42,357 nucleotides of DNA from Candidatus Binatia bacterium (lineage in GTDB: Bacteria > Desulfobacterota > Binatia > Bin18), in NCBI GenBank assembly GCA_022824615.1, contig JAJDZM010000112.1, forward strand, positions 1-42,357, written 5' to 3'. Below, one piece after another: positions 1 through 7,921 of the stretch (its first letter is position 1; each line of letters starts with the position of its first letter). The notes beneath the pieces were generated by a model, which made no database searches, had not been told where the DNA came from, and saw only the letters and a program-made list of their open reading frames with translations. The position numbers and the translations under genes are program-made.

Positions 1-374
1 ATAATGGCCGGTGCAGCCGGGTCGGCCAGCCACTCCCGGTTGTCCACATGCTGGCCGCGCAAGGTGCTCACGCGCAATTTGAAGTCTTGCGATTTGTCCC
101 GAATCTCATCGGCGACAGTGGTCGCTTGATCGACCACCGCTCGTCTATCGACCACATAGACCAGACGCCGGGGGATGTTGGCTCCAGTTATTTGCGCCAA
201 ATACCAGAGAACCATGACGGAAGTCTTGCCGAGACCGGTCGGGATATCCAGCGCAGCAGGAATAGCGCCCTTGGAAAAATACTCGCGAAAGAGACGGCGT
301 TGCCAGCAAAATGGCGAGTTGCCAGTCAGCTCTTTGAATCGATCGTGAAAGTTACAAGAAGTCCTGGAGTCCAT
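1..374 (-). CDS. cas3: Cas3 helicase of type I-G (I-U) CRISPR system, 5' part only
   Basis: The minus strand from ATG at 374 is open to the window edge, giving about 124 residues. They read as the start of a Cas3 superfamily 2 helicase: residues around 20-30 carry PFCWQRRLFRE, then DIPTGLGKTS (Walker A, motif I), then RRLVYVVDRRAVVDQAT (motif Ia region). The GLGKT and VVDRRAVVDQ wording is what I associate with the Cas3 of subtype I-G, formerly I-U, in which the helicase comes first and the HD nuclease is C-terminal. Cas3 unwinds and degrades DNA marked by Cascade. The effector genes and array would lie outside the window, to the left. The start lies one base after the stop of a small ORF, so both are probably cotranscribed. 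Family confidence is high; subtype is recalled from motif resemblance. Confidence 0.85.
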   Translation of the reverse strand, partial: MDSRTSCNFHDRFKELTGNSPFCWQRRLFREYFSKGAIPAALDIPTGLGKTSVMVLWYLAQITGANIPRRLVYVVDRRAVVDQATTVADEIRDKSQDFKLRVSTLRGQHVDNREWLADPAAPAI

Positions 375-375
375 T

Positions 376-567
376 TCACGCGTCGTTTTTATCCGTAAAG
401 ATTGCGCGGGCGACCTCGTCGACTTCCTTCTTGCTTTGCCGCAGCAAATCTATTTCGTATGGTGTCAACATCCGGGGAGCGGGTGAGGGGCCAAGCAGCC
501 GTTTGAGTTTGGCAGTCGAAGGAGTGATCCTGTCCCTCTTTCCAGAATTTTTTAAGGTCTTTTTCAT
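376..567 (-). CDS. Small protein upstream of cas3, unknown function
   Basis: This 63-codon ORF ends one base before the cas3 start, an arrangement expected of a translationally coupled gene. The N-terminus is basic (MKKTLKNSGKRDR). The C-terminal half, LTPYEIDLLRQSKKEVDEVA, looks like one or two amphipathic helices with a charged heptad pattern. No enzymatic motif or metal site is visible. A TAAGG sequence sits just before the ATG at 567, but the spacing is short. It could be a small accessory or regulatory protein of the CRISPR operon, or a chance ORF. The spacing to cas3 and the sensible composition favour a real gene. Confidence 0.5.
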   Translation of the reverse strand: MKKTLKNSGKRDRITPSTAKLKRLLGPSPAPRMLTPYEIDLLRQSKKEVDEVARAIFTDKNDA

Positions 568-635
568 GGCCTTACAACTTAATGTGCTCGCACGTCATGT
601 GCCAGTGCTTCGACTGCGCCGCTTACGCGGCTACG

Positions 636-673
636 CCCTTCGACTCCGCTCAGGACAGGCTCAGCACGAACGG
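636..673. repeat. Dispersed repeat, TCGACTCCGCTCAGGACAGG type
   Basis: The core TCGACTCCGCTCAGGACAGG, followed by CTCAGCACGAACGG, lies between the CRISPR genes and the DUF58 operon. A 23-of-24 match occurs in reverse orientation inside the radical SAM gene at 35127-35150. An expanded variant is at 6501-6540 and a fragment near 20580-20592. It behaves like a non-coding dispersed repeat scattered through the genome. Confidence 0.75.
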
Positions 674-734
674 GGATACTGCTCCGGCCTTGCCCCCTAG
701 CACTCTTCCCTCATGACTCGCCACTGGTATAAGC

Positions 735-795
735 AGTAGATAGTGAAGAGTGGTAAGCGGATAGCGGAAAAACTACAAGCTTATCACTATCTACT
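735..795. repeat. 12-bp perfect inverted repeat upstream of the DUF58 gene
   Basis: AGTAGATAGTGA at 735-746 is matched by its exact reverse complement at 784-795, with a 37-base loop. It ends 11 bases before the DUF58 start codon, so it lies in the leader or promoter of the operon. It could be a hairpin in the 5' UTR, an operator, or a remnant of a short-repeat family resembling the tandem GTTAGTGATGAGTG units near 28350. Confidence 0.55.
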
Positions 796-806
796 CACCA
801 CCAACA

Positions 807-1715
807 ATGAGGCCCCAGGTGTTACCCCCGTTATTTACATCAGACTACTTATCCCGGCTGGAAACATTACGCATTCAGACCAGACGGCGCTTTCTTGGCA
901 GCCGTCCCGGTGGCCATGTGTCGCTGCGCCGGGGGGCGGGGCTCGAATTTGCGGATTATCGCCGCTACACCCCCGGCGATGACCTGCGCTATATTGACTG
1001 GAATCTGTACGGCCGGACTGACCGGCTCTATATCAAACAGTTCCAGGAAGAAGAGGACCTCTATACCTCACTCTTCCTGGATGGAAGCGCTTCTATGGCC
1101 CACCCCGCTCAAGACGGCAAGGCCGAAACCGCTCGGGATATTATCCTCTCACTGGCCCATGTTGTTCTGGCCAGTAACGACGCCGTCAAGCTCTCTCTCT
1201 TGAGCGCGGATACAGCGGCCCCATCAACAACGCCGTTCTTCCGGGGCCGCCAGCGTTTGGGCAATGTCGCGGAATTTCTTGACGGTTATCGTCCGGCGGG
1301 TCGGGGCAACGTTGTCCAATCGCTGGCGCGGCAGTTGCAGCAATCCCACCATCCGGGCAAGGCGGTATGGGTTTCTGATTTTCTGTTTCCTCTGTCCGAC
1401 GTCCGTACCGGTTTGAGTCTGATGCGCGACGCAAACTTTGACCTGGCGCTTATTCAGGTTCTCGGCCATGAGGAAATTGACCCGCCGCTCTTTCCGGGCG
1501 GCGCCCGCCTGACGGACAGCGAAAGCGGGGCGGAAAGCGTAGTCTATTTCGACACTCAGGCCAAACAGACCTATATGCAACGCCTGGACCGACACAACCG
1601 TGAACTCCAGAGTTCCTGTCATCAGGCCGGTGTTCACTATGCCCGTTTTATTACCCATCAGGATGTGCCCCACTTTATCTTACGTGAGCTGCCGGAGCTG
1701 GGGCTGCTGATGTAG
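807..1715 (+). CDS. DUF58 domain protein
   Basis: This 302-residue protein carries the DUF58 signature at about residues 43-80: GAGLEFADYRRYTPGDDLRY, then IDWNLYGRTDRLYIKQF. A degenerate von Willebrand A segment follows, with LDGSASM at 91-97 matching a DxSxS metal-site pattern. DUF58 proteins normally sit in MoxR-DUF58-VWA (Bat-type) operons and are thought to act with a MoxR AAA ATPase in protein or metal-centre maturation. Two VWA membrane proteins follow (31 bp to the next start), which fits. No MoxR gene lies upstream in the window; CRISPR genes face the other way there. There is no clear Shine-Dalgarno, so the start is chosen from where family similarity begins. Confidence 0.9.
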   Translation: MRPQVLPPLFTSDYLSRLETLRIQTRRRFLGSRPGGHVSLRRGAGLEFADYRRYTPGDDLRYIDWNLYGRTDRLYIKQFQEEEDLYTSLFLDGSASMAHPAQDGKAETARDIILSLAHVVLASNDAVKLSLLSADTAAPSTTPFFRGRQRLGNVAEFLDGYRPAGRGNVVQSLARQLQQSHHPGKAVWVSDFLFPLSDVRTGLSLMRDANFDLALIQVLGHEEIDPPLFPGGARLTDSESGAESVVYFDTQAKQTYMQRLDRHNRELQSSCHQAGVHYARFITHQDVPHFILRELPELGLLM

Positions 1716-1745
1716 TCGGACGACCACGTCCTTACGCTGAGTCTC

Positions 1746-3758
1746 ATGCAGTTCAGTTTTCTTTCTCCGGCCGCCTTCTCCCTCCTGCTTGCGCTCCCCT
1801 TGCTGCTTGTGCCGTATTTGCTCCGACAGCGACATCAACGCCGGGTCGTTCCGGCGCTCTTTCTCTACCAGGATATTTCTTCCCCGGCGCGGCGACGCCT
1901 GTGGGGCAGACTCCGGCTGTCTCCGCTCTTTTTGCTCCAGCTTCTCATCCTGCTGTTATTGGTTGCCATTGCCGCCCGTCCGGTCTTGCAATATGACACC
2001 GCGGGAAAAATTGCGCTCGTCCTCGATACCTCGGCCAGTATGCAGGCGCGCGACCCGTCGGGCCAGGCCTCACTTTTTGAGATGGCCAAAGAGAGAATTC
2101 AACAGAAACTGGCAGATATCCCGGCCGGGCACCATATTAGCATCTTCACCACCAATCCCCTTGGAGCGGTCCCCGAGGATCTGCTCGATTCTCTTGCCGG
2201 TTCAGTCAATGCGGGAGAGCCCCTCACGGTTGGCTCTGACCTGCGGGCCGTGTTGGAGCTGGTGCGTTTCAGCGATGCGCCCGACCCGAGTGATGCAGCG
2301 CTCTCCGCCTTTTTTGCCCGACTCTTGCGCGGTCACGATTTTGAGCACGTCCTGTTCGTGACTGATCGTCCCGTCACGCAGAAACCGGAAACCCACCCCG
2401 GCCCCTCGGGCCACCCCTCCGAGGAGGGGAACGGAAAATCATCCCCTCTTGGGAGGGGTGCCGCAAAGCGGTGGGGTGGGTTTCTGCGCACGGTGACGCT
2501 GGGCGCTGCCCAGCCCAATATCGGAATCAGCACATTCCGCTTATACCGGAGTCCATTTTTTCCAGACGAGATTCACGCCACGGTCGGTATACACGCCACC
2601 GAGGACACTCTCTCCCAGTTGCCCCTGAGACAGATTGTCATCGAAGATGGCCAGACCCAGCGGCGCTTCGCCGCCCAGCAGGTCGGACGGCCTGCAGCGC
2701 AGACCTTCTCCTTTTCCCGGCTCCCGCTCTCGACGAGCTACCGAGCCCGGATTCTGTTTGGCGAGGGGGAGGAGGGAGGAGGCCAAGACAAGGATGGACT
2801 GGCCGTTGATAACGAAGCCTACGCGGTTCTGCCGCCCCTTGAGGAGATTGCCGTCTTACTCGTCAGCCCAACGCCTGAGGTCGGAGACAGTCTTGAGCAG
2901 ATACCAAATCTCAAATTGACGCTGATGACCCCCCAGGACTATGACCCCGTTGCGGTCACGTCAGCCTCCGAGTTCACCTGCGTCCTCTTTCACCTGACCG
3001 CGCCAGAAGCACTGCCCCCGCTGCCGGCGGCCTTTTTTCTGCCGCCCGACGACAACCCGCTCTTCTCCTTGGGACAGAGCGCCCAGCAGCCCGCGCTCAC
3101 CCACTGGACCCACGGTCACCCCCTGACCTCGTATGTGACCTTTCCTTTACTCACTCCAGCCTATGCCCAAGCCCTTCGTCCCGCTGGGTGGAATACGCCT
3201 ATTATCGAGAGTACGGTCGGCCCGCTCCTGTTGGCCGGAGAACGAGCCGGACGACGCTATGTCGTGACCGGATTCGACCTCTTGCCCTACCTGGGAACGC
3301 GCAACCTGCCGGCCTCCATTCTGACGCTGAATATTTTGGGCTGGCTCTCGGACCGGGCCTCGCAATCCGCCCCGTATAAAACCGGGGCAGTGCTGAGTCC
3401 GCAGTCCCACCTGGTCAGGGCAACGGACTCGCCCGTGCACGTTCGGTTCCCTGGGGACACGGGCTTTCAACCTGTCGAGCGCGCCCTCTCCTTGGACCGG
3501 CAGGGAGTGTATACTTTTCGTGAAAATGGCAAGGAACGTCCCGTGGCCGCCAATCTGCTGAGCCCGGAAGAGACTGACCTGGGCCGGCCGCTCTCCCTGG
3601 TGGTTGACGAGTCTGGCGGATCGTCTCACATCCCTCAGACCAACCGCGTGAGTCGAACACATGAGCGGCCGGTCTGGCCGTGGCTCTTGCTCGCCGTGCT
3701 CGTCCTGTGCAGTCTGGAGTGGTGGTGGGTCGCTCGAAAAGATAAAGCCCAAGAATAG
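1746..3758 (+). CDS. BatA-like membrane protein with VWA domain
   Basis: This 670-residue protein begins with two membrane helices (about 8-27 and 60-79), the N-terminal arrangement of BatA/aerotolerance-type proteins. A VWA domain follows, with metal-site motif DTSAS at 94-98. A third helix near the C-terminus (PWLLLAVLVLCSLEWWWV) places both ends at the membrane with a large soluble region between. Residues about 215-247 (for example GHPSEEGNGKSSPLGRGA) are low-complexity and encoded by a palindromic DNA repeat at 2388-2484. The protein reads sensibly on both sides (VLFVTDRPV before, TVTLGAAQPNIGI after), so this looks like an in-frame insertion. It is the second gene of the DUF58/VWA operon, and its substrate is unknown. 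Confidence 0.88.
   Translation: MQFSFLSPAAFSLLLALPLLLVPYLLRQRHQRRVVPALFLYQDISSPARRRLWGRLRLSPLFLLQLLILLLLVAIAARPVLQYDTAGKIALVLDTSASMQARDPSGQASLFEMAKERIQQKLADIPAGHHISIFTTNPLGAVPEDLLDSLAGSVNAGEPLTVGSDLRAVLELVRFSDAPDPSDAALSAFFARLLRGHDFEHVLFVTDRPVTQKPETHPGPSGHPSEEGNGKSSPLGRGAAKRWGGFLRTVTLGAAQPNIGISTFRLYRSPFFPDEIHATVGIHATEDTLSQLPLRQIVIEDGQTQRRFAAQQVGRPAAQTFSFSRLPLSTSYRARILFGEGEEGGGQDKDGLAVDNEAYAVLPPLEEIAVLLVSPTPEVGDSLEQIPNLKLTLMTPQDYDPVAVTSASEFTCVLFHLTAPEALPPLPAAFFLPPDDNPLFSLGQSAQQPALTHWTHGHPLTSYVTFPLLTPAYAQALRPAGWNTPIIESTVGPLLLAGERAGRRYVVTGFDLLPYLGTRNLPASILTLNILGWLSDRASQSAPYKTGAVLSPQSHLVRATDSPVHVRFPGDTGFQPVERALSLDRQGVYTFRENGKERPVAANLLSPEETDLGRPLSLVVDESGGSSHIPQTNRVSRTHERPVWPWLLLAVLVLCSLEWWWVARKDKAQE
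2388..2484. repeat. 97-bp nested palindromic repeat inserted in a coding region
   Basis: Outer arms GAAACCCACCCC (2388-2399) and GGGGTGGGTTTC (2473-2484) enclose two smaller hairpins: CCCCTCC/GGAGGGG at 2414-2429 and CCCCTC/GAGGGG at 2443-2458. Nested C-rich hairpins of this design are typical of REP/MITE-like repeats in intergenic DNA. Here the element lies inside the BatA-like VWA gene and is translated. Only one full copy is seen in the window. Confidence 0.75.
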
Positions 3759-3780
3759 TACTGAGCGTGTTGTTGCGACT

Positions 3781-6429
3781 ATGGAAGGCCTGACGCTACT
3801 GACCGATCTACTGTCGTCCCTGGACTGGAGCCAGCCGGCTCTGCTGTACGGTCTTATTGCAATCCCCCTCTTCCTCTTATTGCAATGTTTTGCTTTCCGT
3901 CAGCGTCCTTCGTTGCCGAGTCTTGTGCTTCGCGGGCTTTTCCTGAGCGTGCTCATCCTCGCGGCCGCAGGTCCCTCTATCCGAGGCAAACAACAACCCG
4001 TTCCCCCCATCCTGGTTATCGATGTTTCAGACAGCATGACCGTTACCCAACGGCAGTGGGTCCAGCAGATGATTACGGATCAGATACGGCCCACTCCAGA
4101 CACCCCGGTAGTGCTCTTTGGGGGGGGGAACCGGCGGTTAGCCTGGCAGGATGTTCCTCCTCTTTTGGTCAGTCCGCCGGAAGGCGTCCAGCCTGAAGAG
4201 ACCAATATTGAGGCCGCCCTGAGTCAGCTCTTGGAAGAACCCCAGCCCCGACCGGTTTATGTCTTGAGCGATGGCTGGGAAACGCAGGGAACGGCGACCA
4301 CCCTGCTTCCTGCGCTGGTAAAGCAGGGGCACCGTCTCTACCCACTGCTCCCGCCGTCGGAAGAACGCGCGCCCAATATCGCCCTCCAGCGTTTTGGCGC
4401 ACCGCAGTCCACCTCGGGTGGAGACGATATTGCGATTGCGATTGCGCTGGAGAATACCGCCCTGCAACCTGTCCGGGGCGAGCTGACGGTACGCGAGCGT
4501 GATACGGTCGTGTGGCAGCAGGAAACCGAACTCCGTCCAGGAGCTTCTCTCCTCACCCATTCGCTGCGGTTATCCGGTAGTGGTCTCATTCCCCTGCATG
4601 CAAATTTCACCCCGCATGCTGAGGCACCCGACGCCATTCCTTACGACAACCAGGCAACCGCCTGGGTGCAGGTTGCGCCGCAGTCGAGCGTCTTGCTGCT
4701 CAGTGCAACGCCGCGGGACAATCGCTATCTCGAACAGGCTTTAAGCAGTCGTGGGCTCGCCGTAACGGCTCTTGCCCTGCATGCCCAGCCCGCTTCGGTC
4801 CCCGCGCTCAACACCTTTACCGCGGTGATCCTCAATAATGTTGCTCATCAGCAACTCCCTGCGGCCTTTGCGCGCGGGATGGACGCCTATGTCAAAAACG
4901 GGGGCGGTCTGATTATGGTCGGAGGGGAAAGCAGCCTCGGTCTGGGCCACTACGCTGGTACGGCAATTGAGCAAGCCCTTCCTGTACGGCTCGTTCCTCC
5001 CCAAAAAGAGGAACGGCGGACGGCCATGCTGCTGATCGTTGATAAATCCGGCAGTATGCGGAAACAGCGGAAACTGCTGTACGCGAAACTGGGTGCCCGG
5101 GCGGTTGCCCGGAACCTGACAGATACCGACCTGTTTGGAGTCATCGGTTTCGATAAGACCCCGTTTGTGGTGGCCCCACTCGACTATTTGGGTAAAACGC
5201 GCGCCCAGCTTGATGAGCGGATTGACCGCCTGAAGCCGTCCGGCGGCACGTTTCTGCTGCCCGCCCTGCAAGAGGCCAGACGCCAGTTGGAACGGCAGCA
5301 TGCCACCCGCAAACATATTGTGCTGCTGACCGACGGTGAGACTGGCGGCAGCGGAAGCGATTATCTGGACCTTGCCTCGGTCCTGCGTAACGAACTCAAG
5401 ATCACGATTTCAACCATTGCCGTAGGTAAGCAGGCAAACCTGCGTCTGCTATCTCGCCTGGCAGACTACGGTGGCGGGGCCTTCTACCATACAACCGACC
5501 CGTCGAGCTTGCCCGACCTCTTCCTCGATGAGTTGGAGGAGAAACCGGAAGAAAAGACTATGGTTGAGCGGCTCCTGCGCCCCATTCCGAACCCGCGCTC
5601 CCCTCTGCTCAAAGACTTGGCTCAGCAGCGACTGCCGGCAGTCAAAGGCTATGTGCAAACCAGACTCAAAGAGGGAGCACGGGTAGACCTGTCAATCCGG
5701 GATGCGGACAAGCAACGCCCTCTTTTAGCCTCCTGGTCCTACGGCCAGGGCAGAGCAGCGGCGTTCACCTCGGACGCCAACGGCCGCTGGTCGGCGCCGT
5801 GGGTGGGCTGGGACCGTTACAGCCAGTTCTGGAACCAAACCGTCCGCTGGAGTTTTGCCCGAGAGGAGGGAGACGAACGCAATGGACAGCACGCCTCTCC
5901 ATTTTCCATCGAGGTCGGGCACAACGAGACGGGGTTGCTGGTTGAAGCTTTTTTCTATGGAACGAAAGAGTCAGCCCGAGCCGACGCAACGCTCACGGCA
6001 ACACTCACGGCACCGGATGGCATGACCACCCGTCTGCTTTTTGAACGCTTGGCGCCCGGCCATTATCAAGGCAAGTATGACACTCGTATGTCCGGGGACT
6101 ATAGCCTTGAGGGCACCCTTCCCAGCGGGGAGCGGTTTGGCCCGCTCGGCTACACGCTGCCCCGTCTCCGGCCGCGTGAAGCCCCTCAGCCCCAGCCCAA
6201 TCTCCGCCTCTTTGAAACGTTGGTCGAGGCAACGGGTGGCGCACTGAACCCTGAGTTGGCAACCCTCAGCCCGCCGCAAAGAGTAAACGTGTCCTCCAAT
6301 ACACAGGCATATGCTGGACACGTTTACTCTTTTGGTCCAGCCGAGCACCTGCCGCTCTGGCCTTATCTCATCCCCCTTGCCATGATCTTCTATCTTGTGG
6401 AACTCATTCTCCGCCGGCTCGCCGGCTAG
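3781..6429 (+). CDS. Large membrane protein with VWA and glutamine-amidotransferase-like domains
   Basis: The frame is open from 3661, but ATG 3781 is preferred because it clears the upstream gene by 22 bases and directly precedes the hydrophobic N-terminus; this gives 882 residues. Helices at about 21-37 and 49-65 are followed by a first VWA-like strand with DVSDS at 81-85. A GATase1-like segment (GGGLIMVGGESSLGLG, about 373-388) comes next, then a canonical VWA domain with DKSGS at 421-425. A last helix near 858-878 anchors the C-terminus. The architecture matches large VWA proteins that end DUF58/BatA operons. Residues about 833-851 (RVNVSSNTQAYAGHVYSF) are encoded by a palindromic element at 6278-6332 just before the last helix. 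Confidence 0.88.
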   Translation: MEGLTLLTDLLSSLDWSQPALLYGLIAIPLFLLLQCFAFRQRPSLPSLVLRGLFLSVLILAAAGPSIRGKQQPVPPILVIDVSDSMTVTQRQWVQQMITDQIRPTPDTPVVLFGGGNRRLAWQDVPPLLVSPPEGVQPEETNIEAALSQLLEEPQPRPVYVLSDGWETQGTATTLLPALVKQGHRLYPLLPPSEERAPNIALQRFGAPQSTSGGDDIAIAIALENTALQPVRGELTVRERDTVVWQQETELRPGASLLTHSLRLSGSGLIPLHANFTPHAEAPDAIPYDNQATAWVQVAPQSSVLLLSATPRDNRYLEQALSSRGLAVTALALHAQPASVPALNTFTAVILNNVAHQQLPAAFARGMDAYVKNGGGLIMVGGESSLGLGHYAGTAIEQALPVRLVPPQKEERRTAMLLIVDKSGSMRKQRKLLYAKLGARAVARNLTDTDLFGVIGFDKTPFVVAPLDYLGKTRAQLDERIDRLKPSGGTFLLPALQEARRQLERQHATRKHIVLLTDGETGGSGSDYLDLASVLRNELKITISTIAVGKQANLRLLSRLADYGGGAFYHTTDPSSLPDLFLDELEEKPEEKTMVERLLRPIPNPRSPLLKDLAQQRLPAVKGYVQTRLKEGARVDLSIRDADKQRPLLASWSYGQGRAAAFTSDANGRWSAPWVGWDRYSQFWNQTVRWSFAREEGDERNGQHASPFSIEVGHNETGLLVEAFFYGTKESARADATLTATLTAPDGMTTRLLFERLAPGHYQGKYDTRMSGDYSLEGTLPSGERFGPLGYTLPRLRPREAPQPQPNLRLFETLVEATGGALNPELATLSPPQRVNVSSNTQAYAGHVYSFGPAEHLPLWPYLIPLAMIFYLVELILRRLAG
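6278..6332 (+). repeat. Palindromic element, copy A (in frame in VWA gene)
   Basis: Arms AAAGAGTAAACGTGTCC (6278-6294) and its exact reverse complement (6316-6332) flank a 21-base loop beginning TCCAATACACAGG. Copy B at 32157 has the same arms, the same loop length and a loop differing at only a few bases. The element is read through in the frame CAA-AGA-GTA-AAC, which avoids the TAA inside the arm. Confidence 0.92.
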
Positions 6430-6540
6430 CGGGCAACCACAAGGGGGTGCCCCTACGGTTCAGCACGAACGGAGAGCTGTCGACCCTGAGCCTCCTCAAA
6501 GGGCCTGTCCTGAGCGTAGCGGAGCGAAGTCGAAGGGCGC
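6430..6540. repeat. Repeat-filled spacer between VWA gene and gpmA
   Basis: CGGGCAACCACAAGGGGG at about 6430-6447, continuing to CCCCTACG, is the inverted counterpart (26 of 28) of the repeat at 20623-20650. Next come a CAGCACGAACGG fragment at 6461-6472 and, at 6501-6540, an expanded reverse copy of the CAGGACAGG dispersed repeat. The remaining 88 bases before gpmA show nothing clear apart from its ribosome site. Confidence 0.65.
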
Positions 6541-6628
6541 TTGCCCGGAGATGGCTGGACTGGTATGGCGGGCGGGAAGACTGAATCCTCGCCCCTGGTC
6601 TGAGGGCGCTGGGAAACTCGGAGAATAG

Positions 6629-7240
6629 ATGGCATATCTCGTACTCCTTCGGCACGGCCAATCACAATGGAATCTGGAAAACCGCTTTACCGGCTGGGTT
6701 GACGTTGCCCTGACGGAAAAAGGCGAGGAAGAGGCGCGACAGGCCGGAGAAAAGATCAAAGCCGCTGGTCTGCAATTTGATACCACCTTCACCTCTGTGC
6801 TTCAGCGCGCCATCCGAACGCTCGAATTGGTCATGGAGGTACTCGGCCAACCGTCTCTTCCCGTCGAACAGGACCAGGCCCTCAACGAACGCCATTACGG
6901 CGACCTGCAGGGACTCAATAAAGCCGAAACGGCCAAGAAGTTTGGCGACGAGCAGGTGCGGCTCTGGCGCCGGAGTTATGACATCGCTCCACCAGGCGGG
7001 GAAAGCCTGGAAAACACGGCCGCGCGGACTCTACCCTATCTGAAAGACCGGATTCTCCCAACGGTCCAGGCCGGCCAGCATGTATTGGTGGCGGCGCATG
7101 GCAATAGCCTGCGTTCGATCATCATGCATCTCGATCAGTTGAGCCGGGAGGCAGTCCTCGGTCTTGAGTTGGGAACCGGCGTCCCGGTGGTGTACGATAT
7201 TGACGCCGAGGGAAACGTCCAGTCAAAGGAGATTTTGTAA
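6629..7240 (+). CDS. gpmA: 2,3-bisphosphoglycerate-dependent phosphoglycerate mutase
   Basis: This 203-residue histidine-phosphatase protein interconverts 3- and 2-phosphoglycerate in glycolysis and gluconeogenesis. The catalytic motif LLRHGQSQWN contains the phosphorylated His9. NRFTGWVDVALTEKG, LNERHYGDLQGLNK and the second histidine in VAAHGNSLRSI are the GpmA-specific signatures, separating it from generic phosphatases. It is shorter than the roughly 230-250 residues of enterobacterial GpmA because the C-terminal tail is missing, which is common in other phyla. GGAG lies 5 bases before the ATG. It appears monocistronic, between a repeat-rich spacer and a convergent flavin reductase. Confidence 0.93.
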   Translation: MAYLVLLRHGQSQWNLENRFTGWVDVALTEKGEEEARQAGEKIKAAGLQFDTTFTSVLQRAIRTLELVMEVLGQPSLPVEQDQALNERHYGDLQGLNKAETAKKFGDEQVRLWRRSYDIAPPGGESLENTAARTLPYLKDRILPTVQAGQHVLVAAHGNSLRSIIMHLDQLSREAVLGLELGTGVPVVYDIDAEGNVQSKEIL

Positions 7241-7299
7241 GCCCAACCAAGAGCGATAGTCAGGGGTAAACGTATTCTCTCGTCGCCCCCTCACCCTAG

Positions 7300-7322
7300 C
7301 CCTCTCCCTCCAGGGGAGAGGG
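7300..7322. terminator. C-rich hairpin between convergent genes
   Basis: CCCTCTCCCT faces AGGGGAGAGGG in a compact hairpin, followed on the plus strand by AATAAAAAA. Read on the minus strand this gives the T-run of an intrinsic terminator, which suits the flavin reductase gene ending at 7374. A related hairpin occurs at about 20592-20613, so it is also a member of a dispersed family. The short TA-rich motif CCCCTAATCCCCAATCCC follows at about 7346. Confidence 0.55.
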
Positions 7323-7373
7323 AATAAAAAACCTGGTCTCCAACCCCTAATCCCCAATCCCTAATCGTGCTGG

Positions 7374-7853
7374 CTACTGCGGGGCCAGGGAACGATATTT
7401 TCCCTGATAAAAGAGGAGCGGATCGCCCGGTGCGGTCACGAGGCGCTGAATCTCTCCAACATAAATCGTGTGATCCCCACCTTCGTAGGCGTGGCCGACA
7501 GTGCATTCAAAATGCGCCAGCGCTCCATCAAGCAGGGCAACCCCGAGTTCTCCGAGGCTGTAGGATAAGCCCGCAAACTTCTCAATTCCTTTTGTTGCAA
7601 AACGGGTGGACAACTCTTCTTGGGCCAGACTCAGGAAATTGACGGCAAAGACCTTGGATTCCTCAAAACAATTGTAGCAGTCTACGCCTTTATCCACACA
7701 GATTAAAAGCATCGGTGGGTCCAGAGACAGTGAACTGAACGCATTGGCGGTCAGGCCAAACGGTTTTCCCGTAGCATCTTTCGTGGTGATGATAGTGACC
7801 CCGGTTGCAAACAGCCCCATTGCGTTGCGTAATTCTCGTCCATCAATTGCCAT
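7374..7853 (-). CDS. Flavin reductase family protein
   Basis: This 159-residue FMN-binding split-barrel protein has the flavin reductase features of the HpaC/NtaB type. MGLFATGVTIITTKD is followed by GKPFGLTANAFSSLSLDPPM, with the TxxxFxSxSxxPP pattern that holds FMN. Later come FAVNFLS, CTVGHAYEGGDHTIYVGEI and a closing LFYQGKYRSL. Such proteins reduce flavin with NAD(P)H to supply a partner monooxygenase, or act on their own. No monooxygenase is adjacent. It is the last gene of a minus-strand run beginning with engB, 68 bases after the SPL-like gene. GGGGAGG 4 bases before the ATG supports the start. Confidence 0.9.
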   Translation of the reverse strand: MAIDGRELRNAMGLFATGVTIITTKDATGKPFGLTANAFSSLSLDPPMLLICVDKGVDCYNCFEESKVFAVNFLSLAQEELSTRFATKGIEKFAGLSYSLGELGVALLDGALAHFECTVGHAYEGGDHTIYVGEIQRLVTAPGDPLLFYQGKYRSLAPQ

Positions 7854-7921
7854 ACTGCCTCCCCGATCGGTAAAGAAGTTCTCTGACAGCTACCAGAGCG
7901 TCTCCCAGGCTGTCAATTGCT

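Noticed and set aside
48..398. Plus-strand 116-codon ORF over the cas3 region
   Set aside because: It is the shadow of the minus-strand Cas3 coding sequence, which carries clear helicase motifs.
431..700. Plus-strand 89-codon ORF
   Set aside because: Its second half is the dispersed repeat and its first half opposes the small ORF upstream of cas3; no family resemblance.
7264..7285. GGTAAACGT sequence resembling the palindromic element arm
   Set aside because: Only a few bases match and there is no second arm; not counted as a fifth copy.
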